64,000 nt of DNA. It comes from Planococcus sp. ISL-110 (GTDB taxonomy: Bacteria > Bacillota > Bacilli > Bacillales_A > Planococcaceae). Positions 1 to 8,723 of the stretch are shown one piece after another. The stretch is from contig NZ_JAGGPX010000006.1 in the NCBI RefSeq assembly GCF_018613575.1, positions 115,507-179,506 on the forward strand, written 5' to 3'. Position 1 is the first letter of the stretch. Every line of letters begins with the position of its first letter. Below the pieces are notes generated by a model, which worked only from the letters and a program-made list of their open reading frames with translations, was not told the DNA's origin and ran no database searches. The translations under genes and the position numbers were made by a program.

Positions 1-72
1 CCTGTGAAACCGAAACAGACTTTGCGAAATAGTACGTATTATAAAATTTTTATTTCGACCTATATGGAAATT

Positions 73-114
73 AAAAAAACCGCGCTGCCTCAGAAAAGGC
101 AACGTGGTTTTTTG
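73..114 (-). terminator. Intrinsic terminator of adenine deaminase
   Basis: A GC-containing stem (74-90 pairing with 97-113) is flanked by A and T runs just past the stop codon of the minus-strand adenine deaminase. The flanking runs on both sides mean it could work in either direction. Bases 1-72 show nothing I can identify. Confidence 0.8.
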
Positions 115-118
115 GTGT

Positions 119-1846
119 TTATTCTGCAGCTACAGCCACATCGATATGCTGAAAACTGGCGACATCAAACAAGCCGCAATCGGTCAGCTTTAAATGGGGG
201 ATGACTGGCAATGACAGGAACGACAGGGTTAAAAAGGCGTTGAAATGGGTCGGTGCGCCAATCTGCAAAAGGCTTTCATCAAGCATTTTGAGCTGTTCAT
301 AAACGGCGTCGAACGGCTCCTCTGTCATCAATCCTGCAATGGCAAGGGGCAGGCTCGCCAACACCTTGCCATTTTGTACAACGACCAATCCGCCTTTTAG
401 GCTGTGCACGGCTTCAGCTGCGGTTTTGATGTCACTGTCAGTTGTGCCAACAGCGATGATATTGTGCGAGTCGTGCGCGACGGTAGTAGCAATGGCTCCA
501 TTTTTCAGGTCAAGCCCCTGGACGATGCCAAGGCCGATATTGCCGGTGGCACGATGGCGCTCAATCACAGCAATTTTCAGAAGATCCTTAGTTGGATTTG
601 AAACAAAGAAACCATTAACGACCGGCATTTCCAAAATCAAATGTTCTGTGATGAGATTGTTGGGGTTGATGCCGATGACATGTGCCTTGGTGCTGTTGCC
701 CATCGGAATTTGGAAGCTGGCGGCCGAAAGTTCTGCAATGCGCACCGTATCCTGAACCACAGTTGCATCCGTTTTTTTCTGGACAGGCCCTACATAGCAT
801 CCGTTCTGTGCTGCCAGTTTCCCACCTTTATAGACTTCTTTGATCGTGAACTCTTCCAGGCTATCGAGCAGCAGAAAATCTGCGTCGTAACCCGGAGCAA
901 TAGCGCCTTTTTGCCGCAGTCCGAAGCATTGCGCCGCATTGTGGCTGCCCATCGAGATGGCAGTAACGGGATGGATGCCTTGCTTGATGGCAGTCCGGAC
1001 ATTGTAGTCGACGCTGCCTTCTTCAATCAAATCATCCAAGTGCTTATCGTCTGTACAGAACAAGCAGCGATGGGCATTTTGTTCTGTGACACCTTCGAGC
1101 AAAGCGTGGAGGTTTTTCGCAACGGATCCTTCGCGGAGCATGACATACATGCCGCGTTCCAGGCGCATGATCATTTCTTCTTTCGAGACACATTCATGGT
1201 CGGTCAGAATGCCGGCAGATCCGTAGACGTTGATATCATTCTCTGAGAGTCCGGCTGCGTGCCCATCAATTTGAGGGCTTAGCAGAAGTTTATCAAGCAT
1301 GGCATCATCTCCACGCAGAACAGCGGGGAAGTCCATGACTTCGGCTAATCCGAGAACTCCATCCCGTTGCAGAAAAGGTGCCAGGTCCTCAGCAGAAAGC
1401 TGGGCGCCTGCATTTTCGAACCCTGTGGAAGGGACACAAGAAGGCAGCATGAACTTTATGTCGAGCAATGTCGATTCGGCATCCTTCATCATATATTCGA
1501 GCCCGGCAGTGCCGCTGACGTTGGCGATTTCATGCGGATCGGTGATGACTGTCGTGACGCCATGGGGCAGCACGGCTTGTGAAAACTGCTGCGGTGTCAC
1601 CATAGACGATTCAATGTGGACATGTGCATCGATTAAGCCAGGAGCAATGAATTTTCCGGTGGCGTCGATTTCCTGAATGCCTTCATAATCCCCGATGCCG
1701 ACAATGACGCCATCACTGATGGCTACGTCACCTGTGGTCAGGCTTTTCGTGAAGACATTGACAATGGACGCATGGCGAATCACCAGGTCGGCTTTTCTTG
1801 TTTTATTGGCGGCGTCTATCCGATTTTTTAAATGGGTTTTATTCAC
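119..1846 (-). CDS. ade: Adenine deaminase
   Basis: This metallo-dependent amidohydrolase converts adenine to hypoxanthine and ammonia in purine salvage. The 575-residue length is normal for the Bacillus AdeC type. The amidohydrolase motif HVHIESS lies at about residues 75-81, followed by the family segment TDPHEIANVSG near 102-112; both are metal- and substrate-site signatures. The start is a GTG with AAAGGAG about 11 nt upstream, and the N-terminus MNKTHLKNRIDAANK aligns well with the known family start. It is transcribed alone, away from the gene at 2112, and ends at its own terminator. The purine permease and guaA at the far end of the window belong to the same broad metabolism but are not linked to it. 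Confidence 0.95.
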   Translation of the reverse strand: MNKTHLKNRIDAANKTRKADLVIRHASIVNVFTKSLTTGDVAISDGVIVGIGDYEGIQEIDATGKFIAPGLIDAHVHIESSMVTPQQFSQAVLPHGVTTVITDPHEIANVSGTAGLEYMMKDAESTLLDIKFMLPSCVPSTGFENAGAQLSAEDLAPFLQRDGVLGLAEVMDFPAVLRGDDAMLDKLLLSPQIDGHAAGLSENDINVYGSAGILTDHECVSKEEMIMRLERGMYVMLREGSVAKNLHALLEGVTEQNAHRCLFCTDDKHLDDLIEEGSVDYNVRTAIKQGIHPVTAISMGSHNAAQCFGLRQKGAIAPGYDADFLLLDSLEEFTIKEVYKGGKLAAQNGCYVGPVQKKTDATVVQDTVRIAELSAASFQIPMGNSTKAHVIGINPNNLITEHLILEMPVVNGFFVSNPTKDLLKIAVIERHRATGNIGLGIVQGLDLKNGAIATTVAHDSHNIIAVGTTDSDIKTAAEAVHSLKGGLVVVQNGKVLASLPLAIAGLMTEEPFDAVYEQLKMLDESLLQIGAPTHFNAFLTLSFLSLPVIPHLKLTDCGLFDVASFQHIDVAVAAE

Positions 1847-2111
1847 GGTTATTCAGGCTCCTTTAAAGTGGTTTGAATTGAACGGAACGGATCGAATTGA
1901 ATTGAAGGAACTGGAATATGGTTGAGGTCAGTTGAATGGACAGATAAGTAAGCTTTGACTTATTCTACAGCACATATCGGATTTGCTCTAGCAAAAAGGC
2001 AGGATGACTGACGCTTCTGTTGCTGTGGAAAGTGAGAAGATTTTATTTCGCAGCTGGAAAGGGATATAATGGATAAATCAGCTGTGAATGTAGTAGAAAG
2101 AAGATGACCAT

Positions 2112-3170
2112 ATGACGATTTCTCCGATGGCAAAAGCATTTGTAATCGGCTTGGCCGGCGCAGGACTTTTTTTGGCAGCGGGAGCGCCGATGCCCTGGCT
2201 GCTTGGCCCTTTGTTCGCGGTCCTGCTCATGCAATTATTCACACCGGTTTCGCTGAAATGGCATTCCCGCTTCCGCAATGGGGGATTGGTTGTGGCGGGC
2301 TATGTTATCGGCCATGCCTTTACACTGGAAGCATTGCAGGGAATGAAACAGTATTTCCTGGCGATGGTGTTGATCAATATCGCCTTTTTCGTCCTTTTCC
2401 TGTTTATCAGTTCACTGATGGCTTCACGGACAAATGCTGATCAGGCAACGGCGATGACCTGCTGCGTTCCGGGAGGCTTGTCTCAGATCATCACTTTTGC
2501 CGAGGAACAGAAAACCATCGATTTGACGGCGGTGACTTTTTATCATGTTCTCCGTGTGTTATTGATTGTCGCGATTGTTCCATTCATCGTCGCAAATGGC
2601 GGGTCTTCGCATGTCGAAGAACTGGGGCAAGGGGATTACTCTGCGCAGCTTTTCGGTTTGTTGGTGCTATGTTACGGAGCGGGGATGCTGGCACAAAAAG
2701 GAAAAGTGCCGACCGCTTTTTTGCTGGGACCGGTTTTTCTAATCATGGCGTTTAACCTGGTTGGCGTGGCAGTACCGGTCATGCCGGGTTCTTTCCTGCA
2801 CATCGCACAACTATTCATCGGCATTTACATCGGGTTGCTGTTGAAGAAAGAGGATCTGAAATTGACGAAAGGGATGATTTTCTATTCGTTTTTTTCGAGT
2901 ACTGTACTCATCGCCTTTGCCTACGGCATCAGCTTTATTCTGCAGGATCTCTACGGCTTGAGCTTTTCCACCAGTTTTCTGAGCGTGGTGCCGGGCGGGC
3001 TTGACCAGATGGGCATCATCGCAGCATCGGTTCATGCGGATGTAACTGTAGTGACAGCTTTCCAGCTGTTCCGAATTTTATTTTTAACGGTATTGATTGT
3101 GCCGTTTGTTAAATTTGTTGCTGTCCGCAGTGAGCAGAAGAAAAAAGTTTCTGCGGAAAATGCAGGATAG
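2112..3170 (+). CDS. AbrB-family (AbrB duplication) integral membrane protein
   Basis: A 352-residue, very hydrophobic protein with about 10 membrane segments. It has the internal duplication typical of the membrane AbrB family (PF05145): GGLSQIITFAEE in the first half and GGLDQMGIIAASVHADV in the second mark equivalent positions. The family is often mislabelled as a transcriptional regulator; its substrate is not established, and it is thought to be a permease. A TATAAT box lies about 40 bp upstream (near 2064). The ribosome-binding site is weak. The gene stands alone. A long imperfect hairpin (3180-3236) follows the stop codon. Family assignment is firm, function is not. Confidence 0.85.
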   Translation: MTISPMAKAFVIGLAGAGLFLAAGAPMPWLLGPLFAVLLMQLFTPVSLKWHSRFRNGGLVVAGYVIGHAFTLEALQGMKQYFLAMVLINIAFFVLFLFISSLMASRTNADQATAMTCCVPGGLSQIITFAEEQKTIDLTAVTFYHVLRVLLIVAIVPFIVANGGSSHVEELGQGDYSAQLFGLLVLCYGAGMLAQKGKVPTAFLLGPVFLIMAFNLVGVAVPVMPGSFLHIAQLFIGIYIGLLLKKEDLKLTKGMIFYSFFSSTVLIAFAYGISFILQDLYGLSFSTSFLSVVPGGLDQMGIIAASVHADVTVVTAFQLFRILFLTVLIVPFVKFVAVRSEQKKKVSAENAG

Positions 3171-3179
3171 ACCCAAAAG

Positions 3180-3236
3180 GCAGCCTTATTCTTTTGATTC
3201 TTTATAGATGGAGTAATCAAAATCAGCAGGCTGCCA
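3180..3236. other. Long imperfect hairpin after the AbrB-family gene
   Basis: Outer arms GGCAGCCT and AGGCTGCC pair perfectly. Inner arms TTTTGATT and AATCAAAA also pair around a 15-nt loop. There is no T-run, so this is not a standard terminator. It may stabilise the 3' end of the mRNA. Confidence 0.4.
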
Positions 3237-3379
3237 TCCTGATAAATACTGGGAGTTCCTACGGATCGGCTATCGTCAATGGCCAAACCGATTTTCATAA
3301 ACTCGCAGACTATGTGTTCTACATTATCGCATCAAGTAAATCTCTGATGTCTTGAGAAATTTAAAGGCACGTTTAATGA

Positions 3380-3640
3380 ACACTTGCTATAGGATCGAAC
3401 GGATTGGTGTTTACACCGTATCTTGTTGGGGAAAGAACACCACATGCAGATGCTGCGATTCGCGGCAGTTTTATTGGGATGGACGGCTCGCATCGCCGGA
3501 AAGATTTTGCCTGTGCAGTTCTGGAAGGAATCAGATTTTCCTTGAACGAATCGATTTCGATTTTCAGGGAAAGCCGCTAAAAAACGATGGATACGATTGT
3601 ATCCATCGGAGGCGGTGCCCAAAATAAAACCTCAACTTAA
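3380..3640 (+). pseudogene. xylB: Xylulokinase remnant (C-terminal domain fragment)
   Basis: An open frame from about 3380 reads [20 protein letters not shown], then [28 protein letters not shown] and, after an in-frame TAA at 3578, DTIVSIGGGAQN. These are successive conserved blocks of the FGGY-type xylulokinase C-terminal domain. Nothing matching the N-terminal two thirds lies upstream, and the frame runs into the terminator at 3626. The gene is therefore truncated at both ends and carries a stop. No xylose isomerase or other pentose gene is nearby. Recognition comes from motif memory, not a search. Confidence 0.75.
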
Positions 3641-3656
3641 CAGTTGAGGTTTTTTC
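3626..3656. terminator. Hairpin terminator
   Basis: AAAACCTCAAC and GTTGAGGTTTTTT pair around a 6-nt loop. It probably belonged to the decayed kinase gene and now insulates the aldo/keto reductase at 3695. Confidence 0.8.
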
Positions 3657-3694
3657 TGTAAAGAAAACCCAATCTTAAAAAGAGGTGAGCAATA

Positions 3695-4678
3695 ATGAAC
3701 TATCGTCAACTTGGCAATACAGATATGAAAATAAGTGAATTAAGCTTTGGAACATGGGCAATCGGCGGTTCATGGGGCAACATCAATGATGAGCAATCGT
3801 TAAAAGCATTGGAATACGCCATGGAAAAAGGTGTGAATTTCTTCGATACAGCAGATGTTTACGGAGATGGACACAGTGAAGAGCTGCTTGGGAAAGCGAC
3901 AAAAGGGAAGCATGACGAAATCCATATCGCCACGAAGTTTTGTCGGGCAGGGGATATTCATGATCCACAGACTTACTCAATGGAACAGGTTTCGAAATAT
4001 GCTGAAGCGAGCTTGAAGCGTCTTGGACGTGAGCGAATTGACTTGTTTCAGATTCATTGTCCATCGATGGAAATTCTAGAGGACGCCAGTGTTTTTGGGG
4101 TGCTGGACAAGCTGAAGGAACAAGGGAAAATCCGTTCTTACGGAGTCAGTGTGGAAACAGTGGAGGAAGGGCTCTTATGTCTTGATAATCCGAATGTCAG
4201 CAGTTTGCAGGTGATTTTCAATCTGTTCCGCCAAAAACCGATGGAAGAGCTATTCCCGAAAGCGCTAGAGAAAAATGTCGGAATACTGGCCCGTGTCCCG
4301 CTGGCAAGTGGGTTGTTGACGGGTAAATTCAAATCGGATTCACAATTCGAATCGGATGATCACCGAAACTTTAACCGCGACGGAGAAGCATTCAATGTCG
4401 GAGAAACCTTTGCGGGGATAGAATTTGCAAAAGGCGTGGAATTGAGCGACCAGCTTGCCTGGATTGCAGACGGTCGAGGCAATCGTACACAGGCCGCATT
4501 AAAATGGATCTTGCAGCAGGAAGCAATCACATCGGTCATCCCAGGATTCAGAAATGTAGCGCAGACAGAAGATAATCTGAAGGCGCTGGATGCCCAGAAT
4601 TTTTCACCAGAAGAAATAGAGCAATTGGCGAAATTCTACAAAGAGCATGTACACTCGGAAATAAGAGGCGTGTATTAA
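3695..4678 (+). CDS. Aldo/keto reductase
   Basis: A 327-residue NAD(P)H-dependent oxidoreductase with the TIM-barrel AKR fold. The catalytic tetrad is visible: D51 and Y56 in FFDTADVYGDGHSEE, K81 in ATKF and H121 in FQIH. The C-terminal cofactor segment SVIPGFRNVAQTEDNL is also present. It most resembles the IolS/YhdN group of Bacillus, cytosolic enzymes acting on aldehydes or keto groups of sugars or inositol derivatives. The ribosome-binding site AGAGGTGAG gives a clear start. The sugar-type dehydrogenase at 4763 follows in the same direction after 84 nt with only a weak A/T-flanked hairpin between, so the two may be co-transcribed. Substrate unknown. Confidence 0.9.
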   Translation: MNYRQLGNTDMKISELSFGTWAIGGSWGNINDEQSLKALEYAMEKGVNFFDTADVYGDGHSEELLGKATKGKHDEIHIATKFCRAGDIHDPQTYSMEQVSKYAEASLKRLGRERIDLFQIHCPSMEILEDASVFGVLDKLKEQGKIRSYGVSVETVEEGLLCLDNPNVSSLQVIFNLFRQKPMEELFPKALEKNVGILARVPLASGLLTGKFKSDSQFESDDHRNFNRDGEAFNVGETFAGIEFAKGVELSDQLAWIADGRGNRTQAALKWILQQEAITSVIPGFRNVAQTEDNLKALDAQNFSPEEIEQLAKFYKEHVHSEIRGVY

Positions 4679-4762
4679 AAAAGCCTTACCGCTAAGAAGG
4701 TGAAATGCTTTTTTGGCGATTTTGCTTAAGTGTTCAAGAGTTTTAAAAAAGGAGAGATTTTG

Positions 4763-5764
4763 ATGGAGAAAATTCGTTGGGGAGTACTGAGTACAGCCCG
4801 TATTGGCAGAACACAAGTGATTCCGGCTATTGGCCGCGCTGACAACGCTGAAATCGTCGCCATAGCAAGCCGAACCAGTAAAGTGCATGCGGCAGCTCAG
4901 GAATTGAAGATTCCAAAAGCCTATGAAAGTTATGAAGAACTGCTGGACGACCCGGAAGTTGATGCTGTTTATATCCCGCTTCCAAACCATTTGCATAAAG
5001 AATGGGTAATTCGTTCGGCACAAAAAGGCAAGCATGTCCTTTGTGAGAAACCCTTTGCATTAAGTGAGGTGGAAACGGAAGAAATGATTGCAGCTTGCCT
5101 GGAACATGGCGTCAAATTCATGGAAGCATTCATGTATCAATTGCATCCTCAGCATGCAAGGGTAAAAGAAATCGTCGCTTCAGGTGAAATCGGAGAAATC
5201 AAGTTGGTGAAATCCAGCCACTCTTTTTATTTACATAATCGCTCAAGTGATATCCGAATGGATGCCGTAATGGGGGGAGGGAGCATTTATGATGTCGGAT
5301 GCTATTCGATTCAAGCTATCCGCCATCTTACGGATGCCGAGCCGATGGAAATCATGGCTCAAGGAGAAATCGATCCGGTAAAAGGGATCGACTTGACTGG
5401 AATCGTCCACATGAAGATGAGCAACGGAATTCATGCCCTGTTCGATTGCAGCTTCGATATGGCCAGCAGAAATGAATACGAGCTGATCGGCACAGAAGGA
5501 AGCATTAAAGTGCCATTTGCCTTCCGTCCGGATATTAATGACAATAAAGGAGTAATACTCGTCCAAAAAGAGGGGATTGTACGAGAAGAAAAAGTGCAGG
5601 GGGATATTTACCGGCTGGAAATTGAAGGTTTTTCCAACGCGATTTTAACGGATTCAGTGCCGGCCATTACAGCCGATTCCACAATCAAGAATATGCGGGT
5701 GATCGACGCTTGCTATAAATCCTTGAGAACTGGAAAGAAAATCGTTATGGAAGAGCGCAATTAA
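4763..5764 (+). CDS. Gfo/Idh/MocA-family NAD(P)-dependent oxidoreductase
   Basis: A 333-residue cytosolic dehydrogenase of the family acting on sugars, inositol and related polyols. The N-terminal Rossmann segment is WGVLSTARIGR. The hallmark EKP motif is at residues 95-97 (HVLCEKPFAL), with its lysine acting in catalysis. A C-terminal alpha/beta domain includes GGGSIYDVGCYSIQAIRHL. The start was placed at the ATG at 4763 because AAAAAAGGAGA lies at ideal spacing; an upstream in-frame ATG at 4730 has no such site. Together with the preceding aldo/keto reductase it may form a small sugar- or polyol-oxidising unit. The substrate cannot be read from the sequence. Confidence 0.9.
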   Translation: MEKIRWGVLSTARIGRTQVIPAIGRADNAEIVAIASRTSKVHAAAQELKIPKAYESYEELLDDPEVDAVYIPLPNHLHKEWVIRSAQKGKHVLCEKPFALSEVETEEMIAACLEHGVKFMEAFMYQLHPQHARVKEIVASGEIGEIKLVKSSHSFYLHNRSSDIRMDAVMGGGSIYDVGCYSIQAIRHLTDAEPMEIMAQGEIDPVKGIDLTGIVHMKMSNGIHALFDCSFDMASRNEYELIGTEGSIKVPFAFRPDINDNKGVILVQKEGIVREEKVQGDIYRLEIEGFSNAILTDSVPAITADSTIKNMRVIDACYKSLRTGKKIVMEERN

Positions 5765-5859
5765 TCAATAGATGAATGTTTCGAAAGTATACTTATTTTT
5801 GTTTTTTTACTGGATCCTACCAATCAACAGCAAAAGATTCTGGAAAATAGAAAAAGGGA

Positions 5860-5895
5860 CGCAGGCAGGCTATGGAACGACAGAACCCGCCTGCG
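5860..5895. other. Intergenic GC-rich inverted repeat
   Basis: CGCAGGCAGG and CCCGCCTGCG pair with one mismatch around a 16-nt loop, between two convergent genes (ends at 5764 and 5970). There is no T-run, so its role as a terminator is doubtful. Confidence 0.4.
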
Positions 5896-5969
5896 AATGG
5901 GGGCTGCACGAGAGAGCGGGATCCGGAATCATATGAGGCTTCGCAGACCAGCTATTCGTTTAATACGAT

Positions 5970-6890
5970 CTAAGGCACATAGAGCTCGCCTTGTCCAATG
6001 ACGATTGCAGTGCCGCCGATCTTAACTTCCTGGTACTTTTGTTTTTTCTTGGTGATGGTAATGTCGATGAAGCTCGGCCGTCCCATTTCAATGCCCTGTT
6101 CGCTACGGATGGAGTAGCTCTCTTCTTCGCTGCTGTCGATAACGCCATGCTCCACCAGGAATGCACCGAGAGGTCCGCAGGCAGCGCCGGTTGCTGGATC
6201 TTCTGGGATGCCCATGGCAGGAGCGAACATTCGGCAGTGGACAGTCGATGTGTCGTGTTCGGTTTCTGTCGTAAAGGCGAAAATGTGCTGGCGGTCGGGA
6301 ATGCCGCTGAAATGGCGTTCCCAGACATCGGTGCGGAAATTGATTTCCTTGATGGCAGCGAGAGAGCGAATGGGAACGAACAGGAATGGCAGGCCGGAAG
6401 AAATGGTTTGAATAGGAAAGCGTGTATCCAGTTCACCTTTGGGCAACGACAGCAAATCTGCCACCAGGGCTTGTCTTGTCAATATTTCTCCGAAAACGGG
6501 GAGGGGCTGGATCATTTCCACTTTGCTGATTTTTTCTCCTTCCTTCTGGACAGTCACTGTGATGTCTCCCAATCCTTCCTCAATGATCCATCTATTAAGC
6601 CCATGCTGTGAAGGCAGCATTTTAAGATAAGCCATGACAAAAGCCGTTCCGATTGTAGGATGCCCTGCAATCGGCAATTCCACTTGGGGTGTAAAGATCC
6701 GTAGACTGATTTGATTGTGCGGCTTTTTGGGTGGGCAGATAAATGCTGTTTCCGATAAGTTCAGCTCATTGGCAATCTGCTGCATCGTTTTTGAATCCAC
6801 ACCAGAGCCGTCATGAAAAACGGCCAATGGATTGCCGCCAAAAGTCTCGGTGGTGAAAACGTCGACCAATGTATATCTCAAAGTTTGCAT
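5970..6890 (-). CDS. PhzF-family isomerase
   Basis: A 306-residue protein of the PhzF/YddE family, which shares the two-lobed diaminopimelate-epimerase fold. The conserved catalytic glutamate is E47 in LNLSETAFI. Family blocks VFTTETFGGNPLAVF at the N-terminus, PIAGHPTIGTAFVM and the later DPATGAACGPLGAFLVEHG are all intact. No phenazine genes lie nearby, so the label phenazine biosynthesis would over-reach; most members outside phenazine clusters have unknown isomerase substrates. The start follows a strong AAAGGAGG. The gene is monocistronic and divergent from ktrA. Confidence 0.92.
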   Translation of the reverse strand: MQTLRYTLVDVFTTETFGGNPLAVFHDGSGVDSKTMQQIANELNLSETAFICPPKKPHNQISLRIFTPQVELPIAGHPTIGTAFVMAYLKMLPSQHGLNRWIIEEGLGDITVTVQKEGEKISKVEMIQPLPVFGEILTRQALVADLLSLPKGELDTRFPIQTISSGLPFLFVPIRSLAAIKEINFRTDVWERHFSGIPDRQHIFAFTTETEHDTSTVHCRMFAPAMGIPEDPATGAACGPLGAFLVEHGVIDSSEEESYSIRSEQGIEMGRPSFIDITITKKKQKYQEVKIGGTAIVIGQGELYVP

Positions 6891-7035
6891 AAAAATCCTC
6901 CTTTGTTTGAGTAGTAAGCCTCTGTAGTTTCTTTGTATCAGTTACCTGCTGAAAAGTCCAACACCTTTCATTGCAATCGATCCGGTTTGAGAATAGAGTA
7001 GATATAATGAAACAGAAAAGAAAAGAGGAAAGTGT

Positions 7036-7692
7036 GTGAAAAAACAGATTGTAGTCATCGGGTTAGGGCGCTTTGGAAGCAGTGTCTGCAAAGAGCTGTA
7101 CAGCATGGGACATGAAGTTATGGCCATAGATACGGATCCGGAAAAAGTCGATGCTTTAAGGGATTATGCATCTTTTACCGTCCTTGCGGATGCCACAGAT
7201 GAAAACCAGTTGAAATCTTTGGGTGTCCGGAATTTTGAGCATGCCATAGTGGCAATCGGAGACAACCTTCAAGCCAGTGTCTTGTGTACCTTGATGCTGA
7301 AGGAACTTGGTTTGCCGAAGGTGTGGGTAAAAGCGCGGGATCTGCAGCATGAAAAAATCCTGCACAAAGTCGGTGCTGACCGTGTCATTCAGCCTGAAAA
7401 AGAAATGGGAATCCGTGTAGCCCATCATGTCGATTCGGAAAAAATTGTGGATTATATTGACCTTTCCCGGGATTACAGCATTATCGAGCTGGTGGCTTCC
7501 GGCAAGATGGCCAATAAAACCTTGATTAGTCTGGACATCCGCAAAGAATTCAACTGCGTCGTACTGGCAATAAAAAGAATGGAAGATGTCAATATTGCAC
7601 CAGCAATAGATGACCTTGTCGAGCAAGGCGATATACTGATTGTGATGGGACATAAAGATGATCTGAAGCGCCTAGAGGATAAAGCACTATAG
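7036..7692 (+). CDS. ktrA: KtrA-type potassium uptake regulatory subunit (RCK protein)
   Basis: A 218-residue cytosolic gating ring subunit of the Ktr potassium transporter. RCK_N carries the nucleotide-binding motif VIGLGRFGSS at residues 6-15 and an acidic residue at the end of beta-2 (MAIDTDPEK). RCK_C occupies about 135-218, with the ending IVMGHKDDLKR shared with Bacillus KtrA rather than KtrC. RCK_C of this family binds c-di-AMP. The start is GTG with AGAGGAA upstream. No KtrB membrane partner is adjacent, so the pore subunit must be encoded elsewhere. A TATAAT box lies about 30 bp upstream, with no convincing -35. Confidence 0.9.
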   Translation: MKKQIVVIGLGRFGSSVCKELYSMGHEVMAIDTDPEKVDALRDYASFTVLADATDENQLKSLGVRNFEHAIVAIGDNLQASVLCTLMLKELGLPKVWVKARDLQHEKILHKVGADRVIQPEKEMGIRVAHHVDSEKIVDYIDLSRDYSIIELVASGKMANKTLISLDIRKEFNCVVLAIKRMEDVNIAPAIDDLVEQGDILIVMGHKDDLKRLEDKAL

Positions 7693-7701
7693 CGTATAGA
7701 C

Positions 7702-7734
7702 AGCCGGCTCCATCTGAGAGCCGGCTATTTTCAT
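7702..7734 (+). terminator. Terminator of ktrA
   Basis: A 9-bp stem, AGCCGGCTC pairing with GAGCCGGCT around a 7-nt loop, is followed by ATTTTCAT shortly after the ktrA stop codon. Confidence 0.75.
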
Positions 7735-7830
7735 CCCGAAATGCTGTTTAATGACCTCACTCATCGGGAATACTGCCTATAATATAGAAAGAAAAAGTGA
7801 ATCGTTTTGCAGGGGATGGGGGAGTTGAGG

Positions 7831-8490
7831 TTGGAAATTCGAATAGAATGGACCTATAAAATTCCCAAAGGCCCAGAGACAAACTTCTTTTCTGAAGAAA
7901 TGCCGGCAGCGATGGCTTTGGTGATTGCTGAGGATCTGGAGCGCAATGGGCGGTCAAAAAATCTTCATTTTGTCGATAGGTTCGACAGTAGCTGGACTAT
8001 AAAGGAAATGAAGGTCTATTTGAAAGGGATTGAAACCGAACCTCATAACGTAATTGTTTATTTTGATGGAGGCTACGAGCGACTCACCAGAAGCGCAGGC
8101 CTAGGTTGTGTCATCTATTACGAACAAAATGGTAAATCTTATCGGCTGAGGACCAATGCAATTGTCGATAGACTTTCTTCTAATAATGAATCGGAATATG
8201 CCGCCCTCTATTTTTGTCTGCAGGAACTGGAATATTTGAAGGTTCACCATCTGCCTGTCCGTTTTATCGGGGATTCACGAATTGTCATAAACGGAATGGC
8301 CGATGAATGGCCGGCGATCGAAGAGCAACTGGTTTCCTGGACCGGGCGAATTGAAGAAAAAATAGTTGAACTGGGTATTCGGCCTGAATATGAATTAATA
8401 CCGCGCAAAGCCAATGCAGAAGCCGATAAACTGGCTACACAAGCTTTGAATGGGATTCGAATAGCAGCAACAAGTGAAATTATTGCTTAA
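7831..8490 (+). CDS. RNase HI-like protein with N-terminal extension
   Basis: About 219 residues. An RNase H fold occupies roughly residues 75-210. The acidic active-site set is visible: D in IVYFDGG, E in NNESEYAAL, D in FIGDSRIVI and D in NAEADKLA. The first ~75 residues form a domain I do not recognise. The family (Bacillus YpdQ/YpeP-like, often called reverse-transcriptase-like) includes weakly active or poorly characterised RNases H. The start is a TTG at 7831, 6 nt after GGGGGAG; a longer frame could begin with TTG at 7807. A TATAAT box lies near 7780. It stands alone. Confidence 0.8.
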   Translation: MEIRIEWTYKIPKGPETNFFSEEMPAAMALVIAEDLERNGRSKNLHFVDRFDSSWTIKEMKVYLKGIETEPHNVIVYFDGGYERLTRSAGLGCVIYYEQNGKSYRLRTNAIVDRLSSNNESEYAALYFCLQELEYLKVHHLPVRFIGDSRIVINGMADEWPAIEEQLVSWTGRIEEKIVELGIRPEYELIPRKANAEADKLATQALNGIRIAATSEIIA

Positions 8491-8544
8491 GGAGTTACTA
8501 TATAAATACTTGTATGGCCGACAGGAAAGGAGGGAGTCTGGTTT

Positions 8545-8604
8545 TTGACGGCATGCAAAACTGGAATTTGGGCAGTTGACTCTGGTGGCACAAAAGCAAT
8601 CTAG
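8545..8604 (+). pseudogene. Possible N-terminal remnant of a sugar-kinase (ASKHA fold) gene
   Basis: A strong ribosome-binding site (AAAGGAGGG) precedes a TTG codon and a frame reading TACKTGIWAVDSGGTKAI, then TAG. The segment AVDSGGTK matches the phosphate-1 loop at the start of BadF/N-acetylglucosamine kinase-type proteins. Nothing downstream continues the domain. It could be a decayed gene start or a chance match of about 12 residues. Confidence 0.3.
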
Positions 8605-8643
8605 TACTTTATATTCAAAAATCAGAATAGTCTGTTTTTTCTC

Positions 8644-8672
8644 TTGCGGAATTGGGAGTAATAGGTTATAAA
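8644..8672 (+). promoter_or_regulatory. Predicted sigma-A promoter of the DUF4397/sortase pair
   Basis: A -35 element TTGCGG (8644-8649) and a -10 element TATAAA (8667-8672) are separated by 17 bp. They lie 51 bp upstream of the DUF4397 gene start. Confidence 0.55.
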
Positions 8673-8723
8673 TAAATTGTACAATACTTGTGCAAAAACT
8701 ACACACATGAAGGAGAGGGAAAA

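Noticed and set aside
4..204. 66-codon plus-strand ORF at the left edge
   Set aside because: It crosses the adenine-deaminase terminator and the antisense of that gene.
1865..1935. GAATTGAACGG-like short repeats upstream of adenine deaminase
   Set aside because: Low-complexity similarity without fixed period; nothing beyond chance.
3032..3298. 88-codon minus-strand ORF antisense to the end of the AbrB-family gene
   Set aside because: It is mostly antisense to a well-supported gene and has no family resemblance.
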